From: Kitasatospora paranensis
GTDB taxonomy: Bacteria > Actinomycetota > Actinomycetes > Streptomycetales > Streptomycetaceae
DNA: 64,000 nucleotides
Direction of reading: 5' to 3'
NCBI RefSeq assembly: GCF_039544005.1
Contig: NZ_BAABKV010000001.1
Location: forward strand, 6,820,001 to 6,884,000
Positions 42,962 to 51,019 of the stretch are shown here, in pieces. The first letter of the stretch is position 1. The number at the start of each line of letters is the position of its first letter. The translations under genes were made by a program, and so were the position numbers. Under the pieces are notes generated by a model, which saw only the letters and a program-made list of their open reading frames with translations, was not told where the DNA came from and made no database searches.

Positions 42962-44263
42962 GTGCGCGGACGCGCGGCGGTACTCGGGGAACGGGACTTC
43001 CGGATCTTCCTGGCAGGCTTCACGGCCTCACAACTGGGCACCGGCATGGCCACGGTGGCCCTGGTCTTCGCCGTCCTGGAACGCTCCGGCTCGCCCGCCG
43101 CGCTCGGCTGGGTGATGGCGGCCCGCGTCCTGCCGATGACCGTGCTGCTGCTCGGCGGCGGGGTGGCCGGCGACCGGCTGCCGCGCCGACTGGTGATGCT
43201 CGGATCGGACGTCGTCCGGGTGCTCGCCCAGGCCGGGGTGGCCGCCCTGCTCCTGCTGCCGGGCGCCCCGCCGCTCGGCGCCCTGCTCCCGCTGGTGGCG
43301 CTCGGCAGCGCCGCGGAGGCGTTCTTCGCCCCGTCGCTCGACGGGATCGTCCCCTCGCTCGTCCCCGCCGCGCGCCGGCACGACGCCAACGTCCTGCTCG
43401 GGATGGGCCGTTCGGCCGGAACGGTGGCCGGACCGGTGCTCGCCGGGCTGCTGGTCGCCGTCACCGGGCCGGCCCCCGTGCTCGCCTTCGACGCGCTGAC
43501 CTTCGCCCTGAGCGCGCTCGCGCTGGCGGCGCTGCGCACCCGCCCGCCCGCGGCTGCCGCCGCGACCGGTCCCCGCTCCGGCCTGCTCGCCGATCTGCGG
43601 GCCGGCCGGCGGCTGTTCTTCGGCACGACGTGGCTGTGGGCCGCGACCCTCCAGGCCGGGCTGTTCAACCTGGTGCTGTGGGCGCCGTACCTGGTGCTCG
43701 GCCCGGTGGCCTCGCTGGAGCGCTACGGCGGCGCCCGCGCGTGGGGTCTGGTCGTCGGCTGCTACGGCGCGGGATCCGTCCTCGGCGCGCTGGCCCTGCT
43801 GGGCCGCCGGGCCCGCCGCCCGCTGGTCGCCGCCACCGTGGCCGGGCTGGGCTACGCCGCCCCGGCGGCCTGCCTGGCGCTGGCCGCCCCGCTCCCGGTG
43901 GTGGCCGCGGGCGGGGTCCTGGCCGGGGTCGCCCAGGCGGTGTCCGGCGCGCAGTGGAGCATCACCCTGCAGAGCTTCGTGCCGGCCGAGGCGCTCTCCC
44001 GGGTCGGCTCGTACGTGACCCTGGGCGCCTTCGTGCTCGGGCCCGTGGGCCTGGCGGCGGCCGGACCGCTGGGCCGGGCGGCCGGGGTGCGGACGGTGCT
44101 CGCCGTCGGGGTGCTCTTCCACCTGGTGTCCAACACGGCGCTGCTGGCGCTGTCCTCCGTCCGGGGCCTTCGGCTGCCCGAGGTGGCGGCGGGCGTCCCG
44201 GCGCACCGCGGGCCGGCCGGACCGGGCGCCGATCGGCACCCGGTCCCGCCGGCCCGCGGCTGA
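42962..44263 (+). CDS. MFS transporter
   Basis: 433 residues from GTG at 42962. The first helix begins FRIFLAGFTASQLGTGMATVALV and loop 2-3 has GGVAGDRLPRRLVML, the MFS signature. About twelve helices follow. The most similar type is the enterobactin/macrolide exporter-like MFS group. The C-terminal loop GAQWSITLQSFVPAEALSRVGSY is typical. Controlled by the divergent ArsR gene (see palindrome). Substrate unknown, drug export likely. Confidence 0.9.
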   Translation: MRGRAAVLGERDFRIFLAGFTASQLGTGMATVALVFAVLERSGSPAALGWVMAARVLPMTVLLLGGGVAGDRLPRRLVMLGSDVVRVLAQAGVAALLLLPGAPPLGALLPLVALGSAAEAFFAPSLDGIVPSLVPAARRHDANVLLGMGRSAGTVAGPVLAGLLVAVTGPAPVLAFDALTFALSALALAALRTRPPAAAAATGPRSGLLADLRAGRRLFFGTTWLWAATLQAGLFNLVLWAPYLVLGPVASLERYGGARAWGLVVGCYGAGSVLGALALLGRRARRPLVAATVAGLGYAAPAACLALAAPLPVVAAGGVLAGVAQAVSGAQWSITLQSFVPAEALSRVGSYVTLGAFVLGPVGLAAAGPLGRAAGVRTVLAVGVLFHLVSNTALLALSSVRGLRLPEVAAGVPAHRGPAGPGADRHPVPPARG

Positions 44264-44284
44264 CGGAGCGTCAGGATCGGAGGA

Positions 44285-44659
44285 TCAGACCTCCAGGTCG
44301 GCCTCGATGCGCTTCAGCTGGTGGCGGGCCATGGCCAGGTTGGCGCGGCCCTTCTCCAGCGCCAGGTAGAGGAAGAGACCTTTGCCGGAGCGGCTGGTCA
44401 GCGGCCTGATCAGGTGGTACTGGGTGCTCAGGGTGATCAGGATGTCGTCGATCGCCTCGTTGAGGTTGAGCATCTCGATGGCGCGGACCTTGGCCCGCAC
44501 CACGTCGGTGTTGCCGGCCGCGGCGACGTTCAGGTCGAGTTCGGCGCCGCCGCCGATGGTGCCGAGAGCCATACCGCTGTTGTAGTCGACGAGGGCTACG
44601 CCGATGCTGCCCTCGATCGAGCTCATCGCGTCCTTGAGGGAGTGCTCGGTGCTTGCCAT
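44285..44659 (-). CDS. Roadblock/LC7 domain protein A
   Basis: 124 residues, the entire protein being one roadblock fold of the type found in MglB-like and conservon proteins. Key segments: IEGSIGVALVDYNSGMALG, LDLNVAAAGNTDVVRAKVRA and DDILITLSTQYHLIRPL. It is highly similar to the protein at 50162, so they are recent paralogues. No GTPase, sensor-kinase-like or DUF742 gene accompanies it, unlike in the conservons. Start ATG at 44659; GAAAGGAAC lies upstream. Confidence 0.9.
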   Translation of the reverse strand: MASTEHSLKDAMSSIEGSIGVALVDYNSGMALGTIGGGAELDLNVAAAGNTDVVRAKVRAIEMLNLNEAIDDILITLSTQYHLIRPLTSRSGKGLFLYLALEKGRANLAMARHQLKRIEADLEV

Positions 44660-44731
44660 GGGGGTGTTCCTTTCGGTGGTGAAACGGGGAGATGACGGTG
44701 CTCGGGAGATGAGTCGTGGGGTGGAGCGGCC

Positions 44732-45124
44732 CTAGGGCCGGTCGGAGCGCTCCAGCGCGGCGTCCGCGAGCGCCGCGATCCGGCCGCCGGCCCGGCGGGC
44801 CTCGAAGTGCAGCCGCCCGACGTTGGCGTCCGGCCCGGCGAACAGCGTCAGCACGACGTAGCCCCCGGCCGCGTACGTCGCCGTGTAGCCGTTCTCGCCG
44901 CGGGTGAGCAGCTCGCGGAAGCCGCCCTGGCCGCTGGCCTCGATCAGCCGCGCGCCGACGCCGAGCGCGGCGGCGGTGAGCGCGGCCAGCCCCTCCGGTT
45001 CCAGCCCGTCCGTGTCGTGGGCGACGACCAGGCCGTCGGTGGTGGCGACCAGCCCGCCGGTGAGGTGCGGAACGGTCGCGCGCAGGCCGCGCAGCTCGGT
45101 GAGCACCTGGGGTTCGGGGATCAT
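44732..45124 (-). CDS. Roadblock/LC7 domain protein B
   Basis: 130 residues from ATG at 45124 (MIPEPQVLTELRG); GGAAGG lies upstream, and an ATG at 45166 would add 14 residues. The fold is recognisable from GGLVATTDGLVVAHDTDG and ALTAAALGVGARLIEASGQG. It is closer to the CvnB-type than to protein A. Separated from protein A by 72 bases in the same direction, so co-transcription is likely. Confidence 0.85.
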   Translation of the reverse strand: MIPEPQVLTELRGLRATVPHLTGGLVATTDGLVVAHDTDGLEPEGLAALTAAALGVGARLIEASGQGGFRELLTRGENGYTATYAAGGYVVLTLFAGPDANVGRLHFEARRAGGRIAALADAALERSDRP

Positions 45125-45203
45125 CGGTGAACGCCTTCCGGTGAACTGGCGCAGGGCGCGCTTCATGACGCCGGCGAGCAGGGCGTACGGGCGGATGGGA
45201 CGC

Positions 45204-46286
45204 TCACAGTCGGGCCTCCAGGGCGGCTCGGATCCGGAGCAGCAGGGCGATCTCCGGATCGGGCGGGATGTCGGACGATCCGAGCGGCGGCAGCAGCACC
45301 TCCGCACGGGCGGGGGAGGGCCCGGCCTGCAGGGGTACCCGGCGGGGGACGGCCGGACCGGACGACGGGAACGGTGCGCGCGCTCCGGCCGGCGTGCCGG
45401 GCGCGGACGGTGCGGTGGCGGGCTCGGCGCCCGGCGGGAGCGCCGGCCCCGGTGCCCGGTGGCGGGCCCTGACGGTTACGGCCGCCGGGGCGGAGCCGGT
45501 CCGGGGGAGCGGGACTTCGATCAGTCCGGCCGCGGCGAGGTGCCGGATGTCGAGCAGGGTGGTGAACGCGGACCTGCCGAGCAGCCGGGCGATCTGGGTC
45601 GGTGTGCGGTAGCCGTCGGCGGCGGCGAGCACGGCCCGCCGGCGGCCGCTGCAACTGCCCAGCTGCCGTTCGGTCCAGGGCGACTGGGTGCGGGGCCGGA
45701 CAGGCGCGTCGTCCAGTTGCGGGGCCGGCCACGTCCGGTCGAGCAGGGTGCGCCGCCGGCCGGCGCCGAGCCGCAGGGTGCCGACGTTCAGCGGCCGGCC
45801 GAGGGTGAGCGCGGGTCGGACACCGGGCAGGAAGCCGATCGGCCCGTCGTTCTGCGGCAGCGCGAAGTAGGCCGCGTCCATGACGGCGGTCAGCTGGCAC
45901 AGTTCGAGTTCGCCGCGGCCGATCAGCCCGGTGGCGACCAGGTGGTCGGCCGCGGCGCCGCGGGCGCCGGCCACGCTGTCCGCCCAGGTGCGGGCGGAGA
46001 TCCGGCCGGCCGAGGTGAGCAGTGCGGCGACGTCGGAGGCGGCCGGGCTCTCGGCGTGCACCACCTCGCCGGCGACCAGGTGCACGGTGCCGGCGGAGCC
46101 GTGCAGCGCACCGGTCGCACGGTCGGCGGACAGGTCCGTCAGGGCGGCCTCGAAGACGGTGGCCGGGGCGAAGCCGGACCGGTGGCGGCGGGGCAGCCGG
46201 CCGAACCGCTGGGCGACGGGCTCGGGAAGGGCGTCGGCGACGGGCCGCGGGACGGGCCGGGTGTCCGGCCGGAGGGCGGGCTGCAT
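45204..46286 (-). CDS. Hypothetical regulator-like protein of the roadblock cluster
   Basis: 360 residues, function not recognised with certainty. The N-terminal half resembles a DUF4388-type sensor module (FEAALTDLSADRATGALHGS, then VHLVAGEVVHAESPAASDV). A winged-helix-like segment follows near 225-275 (AADGYRTPTQIARLLGRSAF, LDIRHLAAAGLIEVPLP), and a long Pro/Ala-rich region near the C terminus. Its ATG overlaps the stop of the upstream roadblock gene by one base (TGATG), so the products are probably made together. It could link roadblock signalling to transcription. Confidence 0.7.
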   Translation of the reverse strand: MQPALRPDTRPVPRPVADALPEPVAQRFGRLPRRHRSGFAPATVFEAALTDLSADRATGALHGSAGTVHLVAGEVVHAESPAASDVAALLTSAGRISARTWADSVAGARGAAADHLVATGLIGRGELELCQLTAVMDAAYFALPQNDGPIGFLPGVRPALTLGRPLNVGTLRLGAGRRRTLLDRTWPAPQLDDAPVRPRTQSPWTERQLGSCSGRRRAVLAAADGYRTPTQIARLLGRSAFTTLLDIRHLAAAGLIEVPLPRTGSAPAAVTVRARHRAPGPALPPGAEPATAPSAPGTPAGARAPFPSSGPAVPRRVPLQAGPSPARAEVLLPPLGSSDIPPDPEIALLLRIRAALEARL

Positions 46287-46669
46287 CAGGCGATCACCAG
46301 CCCTTCGACGATGGAGGCCAGGCGCAGTCTCGCCATCGCGAGGTTGGCGGTCGCCCGGTCCAGCCGGAGGTAGAGGAAGACGCTGCTGTCGAAGGCGGTC
46401 TCGATGAAGCGGATGAGGTGGTACGAGCCGGCCGAGGTGATGATGACGTCGTCGGCGGGGGCGGTCCGGGCGGCCGGGTCGGCGAAGGTCGAGGTCTGGG
46501 TGATCGCCCGGGCCACCTCGGTGGCGTCGGCGGCCCCGGTGTCGTGGTCGCCGCCCGGGCCCGCCCCGACGGCGCCGAGCGCGAGCCCGCTGGTCCAGTC
46601 GACCAGGCTGGCCCCCAGGGCCCCGGTGATGGTCATCGCCTCGGTCAGGCAGTCGTCGATCCCCGGCAA
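46286..46669 (-). CDS. Roadblock/LC7 domain protein C
   Basis: 127 residues. It shares the fold of A but is more divergent: LTEAMTITGALGASLVDWTS, DDVIITSAGSYHLIRFIETA and ATANLAMARLRLASIVEG. First gene of the cluster 46669 to 44285. GTTGCCGGGGATCG precedes the ATG. Confidence 0.85.
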   Translation of the reverse strand: MPGIDDCLTEAMTITGALGASLVDWTSGLALGAVGAGPGGDHDTGAADATEVARAITQTSTFADPAARTAPADDVIITSAGSYHLIRFIETAFDSSVFLYLRLDRATANLAMARLRLASIVEGLVIA

Positions 46670-46859
46670 CGGTTACGCACCCCTCCCACATGCCCGGACG
46701 GCACGCTTCTGTGGCCACGCCCTCACTGGCTGTAGCCCCATCGGGCCGTAACGCTACCGCGAGGGTGAGGCGGTGGGGGAGGGTTCCGGCACATTCCTCG
46801 GGCATATGCCCGAACTCCCGCACGGGGATTGACGATCCGTCAGCACGTGCCCGATGCCG

Positions 46860-47150
46860 CAGGCGGCGGGCGGATACCGGGAATCGGCGAGGGCGGCAGC
46901 CAGAGGAGCCCGGAGGAGCGAGGTGGGCGCGCCGACGACGGCGGCCCCGAGCGCCGGCCGAACGCCGGACGTGCTCCCGAGCACCCCTCCCAGCACCGAA
47001 CCTAGCGGACGGATTCCGTGGTTGACTGCCCGATGGGCGCCGGAGACCCGAGATCGCAGCCGATCGGGGACAACTGCGGCGAACCCCGACCCCGGTGTGA
47101 TATTGAGGCCCACGATCGCGATCCCGGGGCCGAACCCGGCGGCCGGCTGC
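46860..47150 (-). pseudogene. Remnant of an MFS transporter C terminus
   Basis: The minus strand encodes about 90 residues that read as the last part of an MFS exporter: GPGIAIVGLNITPGSGFAAV, the loop SRVSGAHRAVNHGIRPLGSV, then GGVLGSTSGVRPALGAAVVG. No upstream half, start codon or ribosome binding site belongs to it, and the frame then runs into unrelated codons. I read it as a decayed fragment. The remainder of the gap 46670-47218 shows nothing else coding. Confidence 0.55.
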
Positions 47151-47160
47151 AGGGCCGCGG

Positions 47161-47199
47161 CCGTGCCCCCGCCCCCGGGGTGCGGGAGCGGGGGCACGG
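47161..47199 (-). terminator. Terminator of the M6 protease gene
   Basis: CCGTGCCCCCGC (47161-47172) pairs exactly with 47188-47199. It lies 20 bases beyond the protease stop on the minus strand. Confidence 0.7.
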
Positions 47200-47218
47200 C
47201 GCCTCGCCGGGCGGACGG

Positions 47219-49595
47219 TCAGGCCGAAGGGCCGACCCGGACGGTGGTCAGCCGGCCGCCCTGGGCCTCGCGGACGACCTCGATCCTGGTGCCGGTGTCC
47301 GGCACCGCGACCCCGATCTCCGGATACGCCGGGTCCAGGTAGTGCCCGGTGCGGTCGTCGAACACCGGGACGGCGGGTTCCGCCGGGAAGCGCGTGGCCA
47401 CGCCCGCGCTGTGCAGCAGCACCGGGGTGGTCGGCCGCAGCGAGAACACCGCGTCGTAGGTCTGGAACCGGGCGTTGACCCGCGTCCCGTCCGCGAACCG
47501 GGCCACCTGCGGGCGGGCGTCCACCGGCAGCACGAGTCCCCCGCCGGGGTGGTCCTTGGTGTTGTTGTCGGAGTAGGCGGTGTCCCAGAGCCAGATCAGC
47601 ACGCCCTCCTGGTACGGGTAGGTGTCGATCACCCCGGCCTTGCCCGCCACGCCCGTCCAGCCGAAGTTGTACGGGCCGGTGCGCAGGTAGGCGCCGTACC
47701 CGGCGTAGCGCCGGTTCTCCACCAGGTACGCCCGGGGTGGTCCTGCACGGCGTCCCTGCCCCGGATGACCGAGAAGCCGGCCGATGCCCATCCGGCGCCG
47801 CCGCCCTCCGCGCCGTCCTCGACCAGGGTCGTGCCGCCCGCGGTCACCTTCACCGCGTCGATCAGGACGCCCTTGCCGTGGGTGTTGCCGTCCGAGGTGA
47901 CGTGCACCCGGATCTGAACCGGCCGCCCGAGGTAGGCGTCCAGCGGGATGTGCAGCGGCGTCCAGCCGCCGGAGTTGCCGGACAGGCCGGGGGTGAGCGC
48001 CGGGGTGTCGCCGATCGGGGCGCCGCCGGCCGTGCCGTGCAGCGGGGTCCAGGTGGCGCCGCCGTCGGTGGAGGCCTCCACGGTGAGGAAGTCGTAGTCC
48101 TTCTCGGTGTCGTACCAGGCCGCCGCGTCGAGTGCGGCCGGCGACCCGCGCCCGGTGAGGTCGACCGTCCGGGCCAGCGAGGCGTCCATGCCGTCCCCGG
48201 TGCCGCTCCACCACTGCGCGGCGCCCTCGAAGGGGTCGGCCAGCGTGGTGGTCGTCCGCCCGGGCGGCAGGTGCACCAGCACGGCCTGTGCCTGGTCGGT
48301 GTTGTAGCCGCTCACCCCGAGCGCGTGGCTGGAGCGGGTGGCGGCCTGCGCCTCGTCGTAGTTCAGCCAGCCGAGCTGGAGCTTGCTCCAGGCGTCCAGG
48401 TCGCCGGGGTAGGAGCCGGTGGTGTTCCTCCGGCCCGTGCCCAGGTACGACGCGGACGACATCAGCGACCAGAAGTTGACCGCGTTGTCGCCGCCCGAGG
48501 TCGGATACAGGTCGGGCAGCCCGAGATTGTGCCCGTACTCGTGGGAGAACAGGCCGACGCCGCTGTTCTCGCCGGCCTGGAGGTAGTCGTAGACGTACAG
48601 GCCGGTGTCGCCGACGGGTGTGCCGCCGATCCGGTCGCCCGCCGGGCCGCTCTGCCCGGACGGGTCGGGGAAGGCCCAGCTGCGGTGCGCCCACAGCGCG
48701 TCGGCGCCCTGGGCGCCGCCGCCCCAGGTCTCGTCGACCCCGGCGTGCACCACGATCACGTTGTCGAGGTAGCCGTCGGGCTCGTCGAAGTTCCCGTCCT
48801 TGTCGTGGTCGTAGCGGTCCTGCACGTCGTAGCGGGCGAGTTCGGCCTTCACGTCCGCGGCGGTGCGGCCCTTGGCGATCTCCCCGTCGTACCAGGCCTT
48901 GGTGGCGTCCCGGACGAACTCCTGGGCCTGCGTCCAGGCGCCGCTGCCCTGCGGGCCCTTGTTGGAGCCGTACCGGGCCTCGTTCCACGGCAGGGTCACC
49001 CAGTCCGTGACGGTGCCCTCGATGTCGTACCGGCCGGAGGACTGCGTCCGGTAGTAGTTGCGGACGGAGTCGGCGCCGGGCGTCGCGTCGAAGAACATCC
49101 GCTGGTAGTAGTCGCGGCTGAAGTCGCTCTTCCAGTAGGTGTGGGTGTCGTCCCGGCCGGGCTCGGGGATCGTGTTGTGCCGCGGCCCGGGGTGCCGCCG
49201 TAGCGCGGCTGTCCCTGGTACTGCGTGGTGTCGTCGACCTGGTCGCCGAACTGGGCGAGGATCACGAAGACCCGGTCGGTGCGCTGCCGGGCGAGCTGGA
49301 CGTAGTCGCCGCCGATCCGCACCTTCGCGGGGGCGGTGCCCTGCGGGGTGCGGGCGAGAGTGCCCCGGTTGAGCTGCTCCAGCGCCTGGCTGCGCAGTGC
49401 CTGGCTGCGCCGCTCCTGCGGGGCGGGCGGCTGTTCGGGCCCCTCGCGGCCGTCCGTGCCCGGTGGGGCGACGGCCGCCGCAGGGCCGGCGGCCCGCGGG
49501 GTGGGCGGGGCCGCCTGGGCGGGGGTGGCGACCAGGGCGGCGGATATCGCACTGGTGGTGAGCGCGGCGACGAGGGCCGCGGACAGTCGGCGCAC
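47219..49595 (-). CDS. Secreted M6-family (immune inhibitor A-like) metalloprotease, two suspected frameshifts
   Basis: About 792 residues when reconstructed. GTG at 49595 begins a signal peptide (VRRLSAALVAALTTSAIS to TPAQA), followed by a Pro-rich propeptide. The zinc motif is FSHEYGHNLGLPDLYPTSGG. An SPALDAAAWYDTEKDYDFL-type MAM/jelly-roll part and a C-terminal domain (DDRTGHYLDPAYPEIGVAVP) follow. The frame switches twice, at CCCGGGG 49186-49192 and CCCGGGG 47731-47737; one added base at each gives TPGPRHNTIPEPGRDD and DHPRAYLVENRRYAG. The total is two bases short. An element TGTGAAATATTAC lies 39-51 bases upstream. Confidence 0.83.
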
Positions 49596-49633
49596 GGACC
49601 GAGTCCTTTCGGGACGAGGGTGGTCGAGCGCCG

Positions 49634-49646
49634 GTAATATTTCACA
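49634..49646 (-). promoter_or_regulatory. Candidate GntR-type element before the M6 protease
   Basis: The minus strand reads TGTGAAATATTAC, differing from the operon element at 21461 in one base of 13. It is 39 bases before the GTG start. Confidence 0.5.
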
Positions 49647-49790
49647 TGTCATCGGTCACATGGAAGAGATCGGGCGAGAGTTGTCCCCTGTTCATGACAG
49701 ATCGTCAGTTCGATGCGATGGAAGGGTGATCCGGTGGCCGGCGCCGCGCCGTCCCGGGCGCGGCGCCGCGGCGTCCGGTGCCGACGGGGG

Positions 49791-50120
49791 TCAGTCCGCG
49801 GCGCGCAGCTCGGCCAGCAGGACGCCCTGGTCCTGGATCATCTCGGTGAGGATCCGGCGGGCCGTGCGCAGCAGCTCGGCGACGTCGGCGCCGGCGAGCG
49901 CGTAGACCACGGTGGAGCCCTCCCGGGTGGCCGTCACCAGCCCGGACCGGCGCAGCTGCGCCAACTGCTGGGAGAGGCTGGACGGTTCGATGTCGATATC
50001 GGCGAGCAGGTCACGGACGGGCATGGGCCCGGCCTGGAGCAGCTCCAGGACCCGGATCCGTACCGGGTGGCCCAGCATCCGGAAGAACTCGGCCTTCGCC
50101 TGGTACAGCGGTACGGGCAT
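49791..50120 (-). CDS. ArsR family transcriptional regulator
   Basis: 109 residues, a compact winged helix: YQAKAEFFRMLGHPVRIRVL, then DLLADIDIEPSSLSQQLAQL and the wing LVTATREGSTVVYALAG. There is no obvious metal-binding CxC motif, so it probably senses something else. ATG at 50120 with an alternative GTG at 50123. It lies 41 bases downstream of roadblock protein D on the same strand, suggesting a shared transcript. Confidence 0.88.
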   Translation of the reverse strand: MPVPLYQAKAEFFRMLGHPVRIRVLELLQAGPMPVRDLLADIDIEPSSLSQQLAQLRRSGLVTATREGSTVVYALAGADVAELLRTARRILTEMIQDQGVLLAELRAAD

Positions 50121-50161
50121 CACGCCCCCTCTCCGACGCCGTGCCGGTGCCGCCGGCCCGC

Positions 50162-50536
50162 TCAGACCTCAAGGCCCGCCTCGATCCGCTTGAGCTGGTG
50201 CCGGGCCATCGCCAGGTTGGACCGGCTGCGGTTGAGCGCGAGGTAGAGGAACAGGCCCCGTCCGGTGGACGTGGTCAGTGGCCTGATCAGGTGGTACTGG
50301 CTGGAGAGGGTGATCAGGATGTCCTCGATCTCGTTGTCGTGCAGGTTGAGCATCTCCATCGTGCGCATCTTGGCGCGCACCAGGTCGGTGTTGCCCGCGG
50401 CCGCCACGTTGAGGTCGATCTCGACGCCGTCGCCGAGGGTGCCCAGGGCCATGCCGCTGCCGTAGTCGACCAGGGCCACGCCGATCGCGCCCTCGATCGC
50501 CATGGCTTCCTTGAGAGAGGTTTCCAGGTTCGCCAT
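50162..50536 (-). CDS. Roadblock/LC7 domain protein D
   Basis: 124 residues, nearly the same as protein A (44285) over its whole length: IEGAIGVALVDYGSGMALG, LNVAAAGNTDLVRAKMR and NLAMARHQLKRIEAGLEV. ATG at 50536 has CAGGAGGAA upstream. The near-identity with A shows a duplication, the copies now lying either side of the M6 protease. Confidence 0.9.
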   Translation of the reverse strand: MANLETSLKEAMAIEGAIGVALVDYGSGMALGTLGDGVEIDLNVAAAGNTDLVRAKMRTMEMLNLHDNEIEDILITLSSQYHLIRPLTTSTGRGLFLYLALNRSRSNLAMARHQLKRIEAGLEV

Positions 50537-51019
50537 CGTCGTTCCTCCTGCTGGTGCCGGTGCCCGCACTCCGTTCGGGCGGGTTCGGCACCGACTGTAG
50601 GGAGACGATCGCGAAGTAATCGGTCATTGACCGGAACAGTTCACCGATGCTCGTTTGGTGATCGGATCACGTCGCTACGGCGACGGCTTGAAGACATTTG
50701 CAACTCAGGATGTGATTGACCTGCCATCCGTCGGCGTGTCGCCGCGACGCAGCGGTCATCATCGGCGACACCGGGTCACCGCCCGGCCGGCCGTGCCCCG
50801 AGCCGTCCGCCGCCCCGGCCCGGCGTGGAAAAACGGTGCTATCGATGTCCGTTCTGCCGGGTAACCTCTGGGCGAGATGCTCGATCACCACACCCACCAC
50901 ATCCGCTGCGCCCCGGCCCCGGCCCACGTCGGCCCGGCCCCGCAGCCGCAGGCGTCGCCGTCTGCGCCCCCGTCCGGCCCGTTCGGGCAGCACTTCCACG
51001 GGAAGAGAAGGTGACGCCG
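50537..51019. other. 483-base region upstream of the helicase
   Basis: Divergent region between roadblock D and the helicase. It is A/T-richer than its surroundings near 50580-50740 and probably holds both promoters, but no convincing pair of boxes was found. A small open frame (50877-51014) is listed separately. Nothing else coding is seen. Confidence 0.5.
50877..51014 (+). CDS. Possible 45-residue upstream open reading frame
   Basis: ATG at 50877 to TGA at 51014, ending six bases before the helicase ATG. It starts MLDHHTHHIRCAPAPAHVGP and is His/Pro-rich, with most third positions G or C. The ribosome binding site is weak (GGGCGAG). It could be a leader affecting helicase translation or a chance frame. 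Confidence 0.25.
   Translation: MLDHHTHHIRCAPAPAHVGPAPQPQASPSAPPSGPFGQHFHGKRR

Noticed and set aside
46854..47342. Plus-strand open frame across the gap before the M6 protease
   Set aside because: It runs antisense into the protease C terminus and into the MFS remnant; composition is shadow-like.
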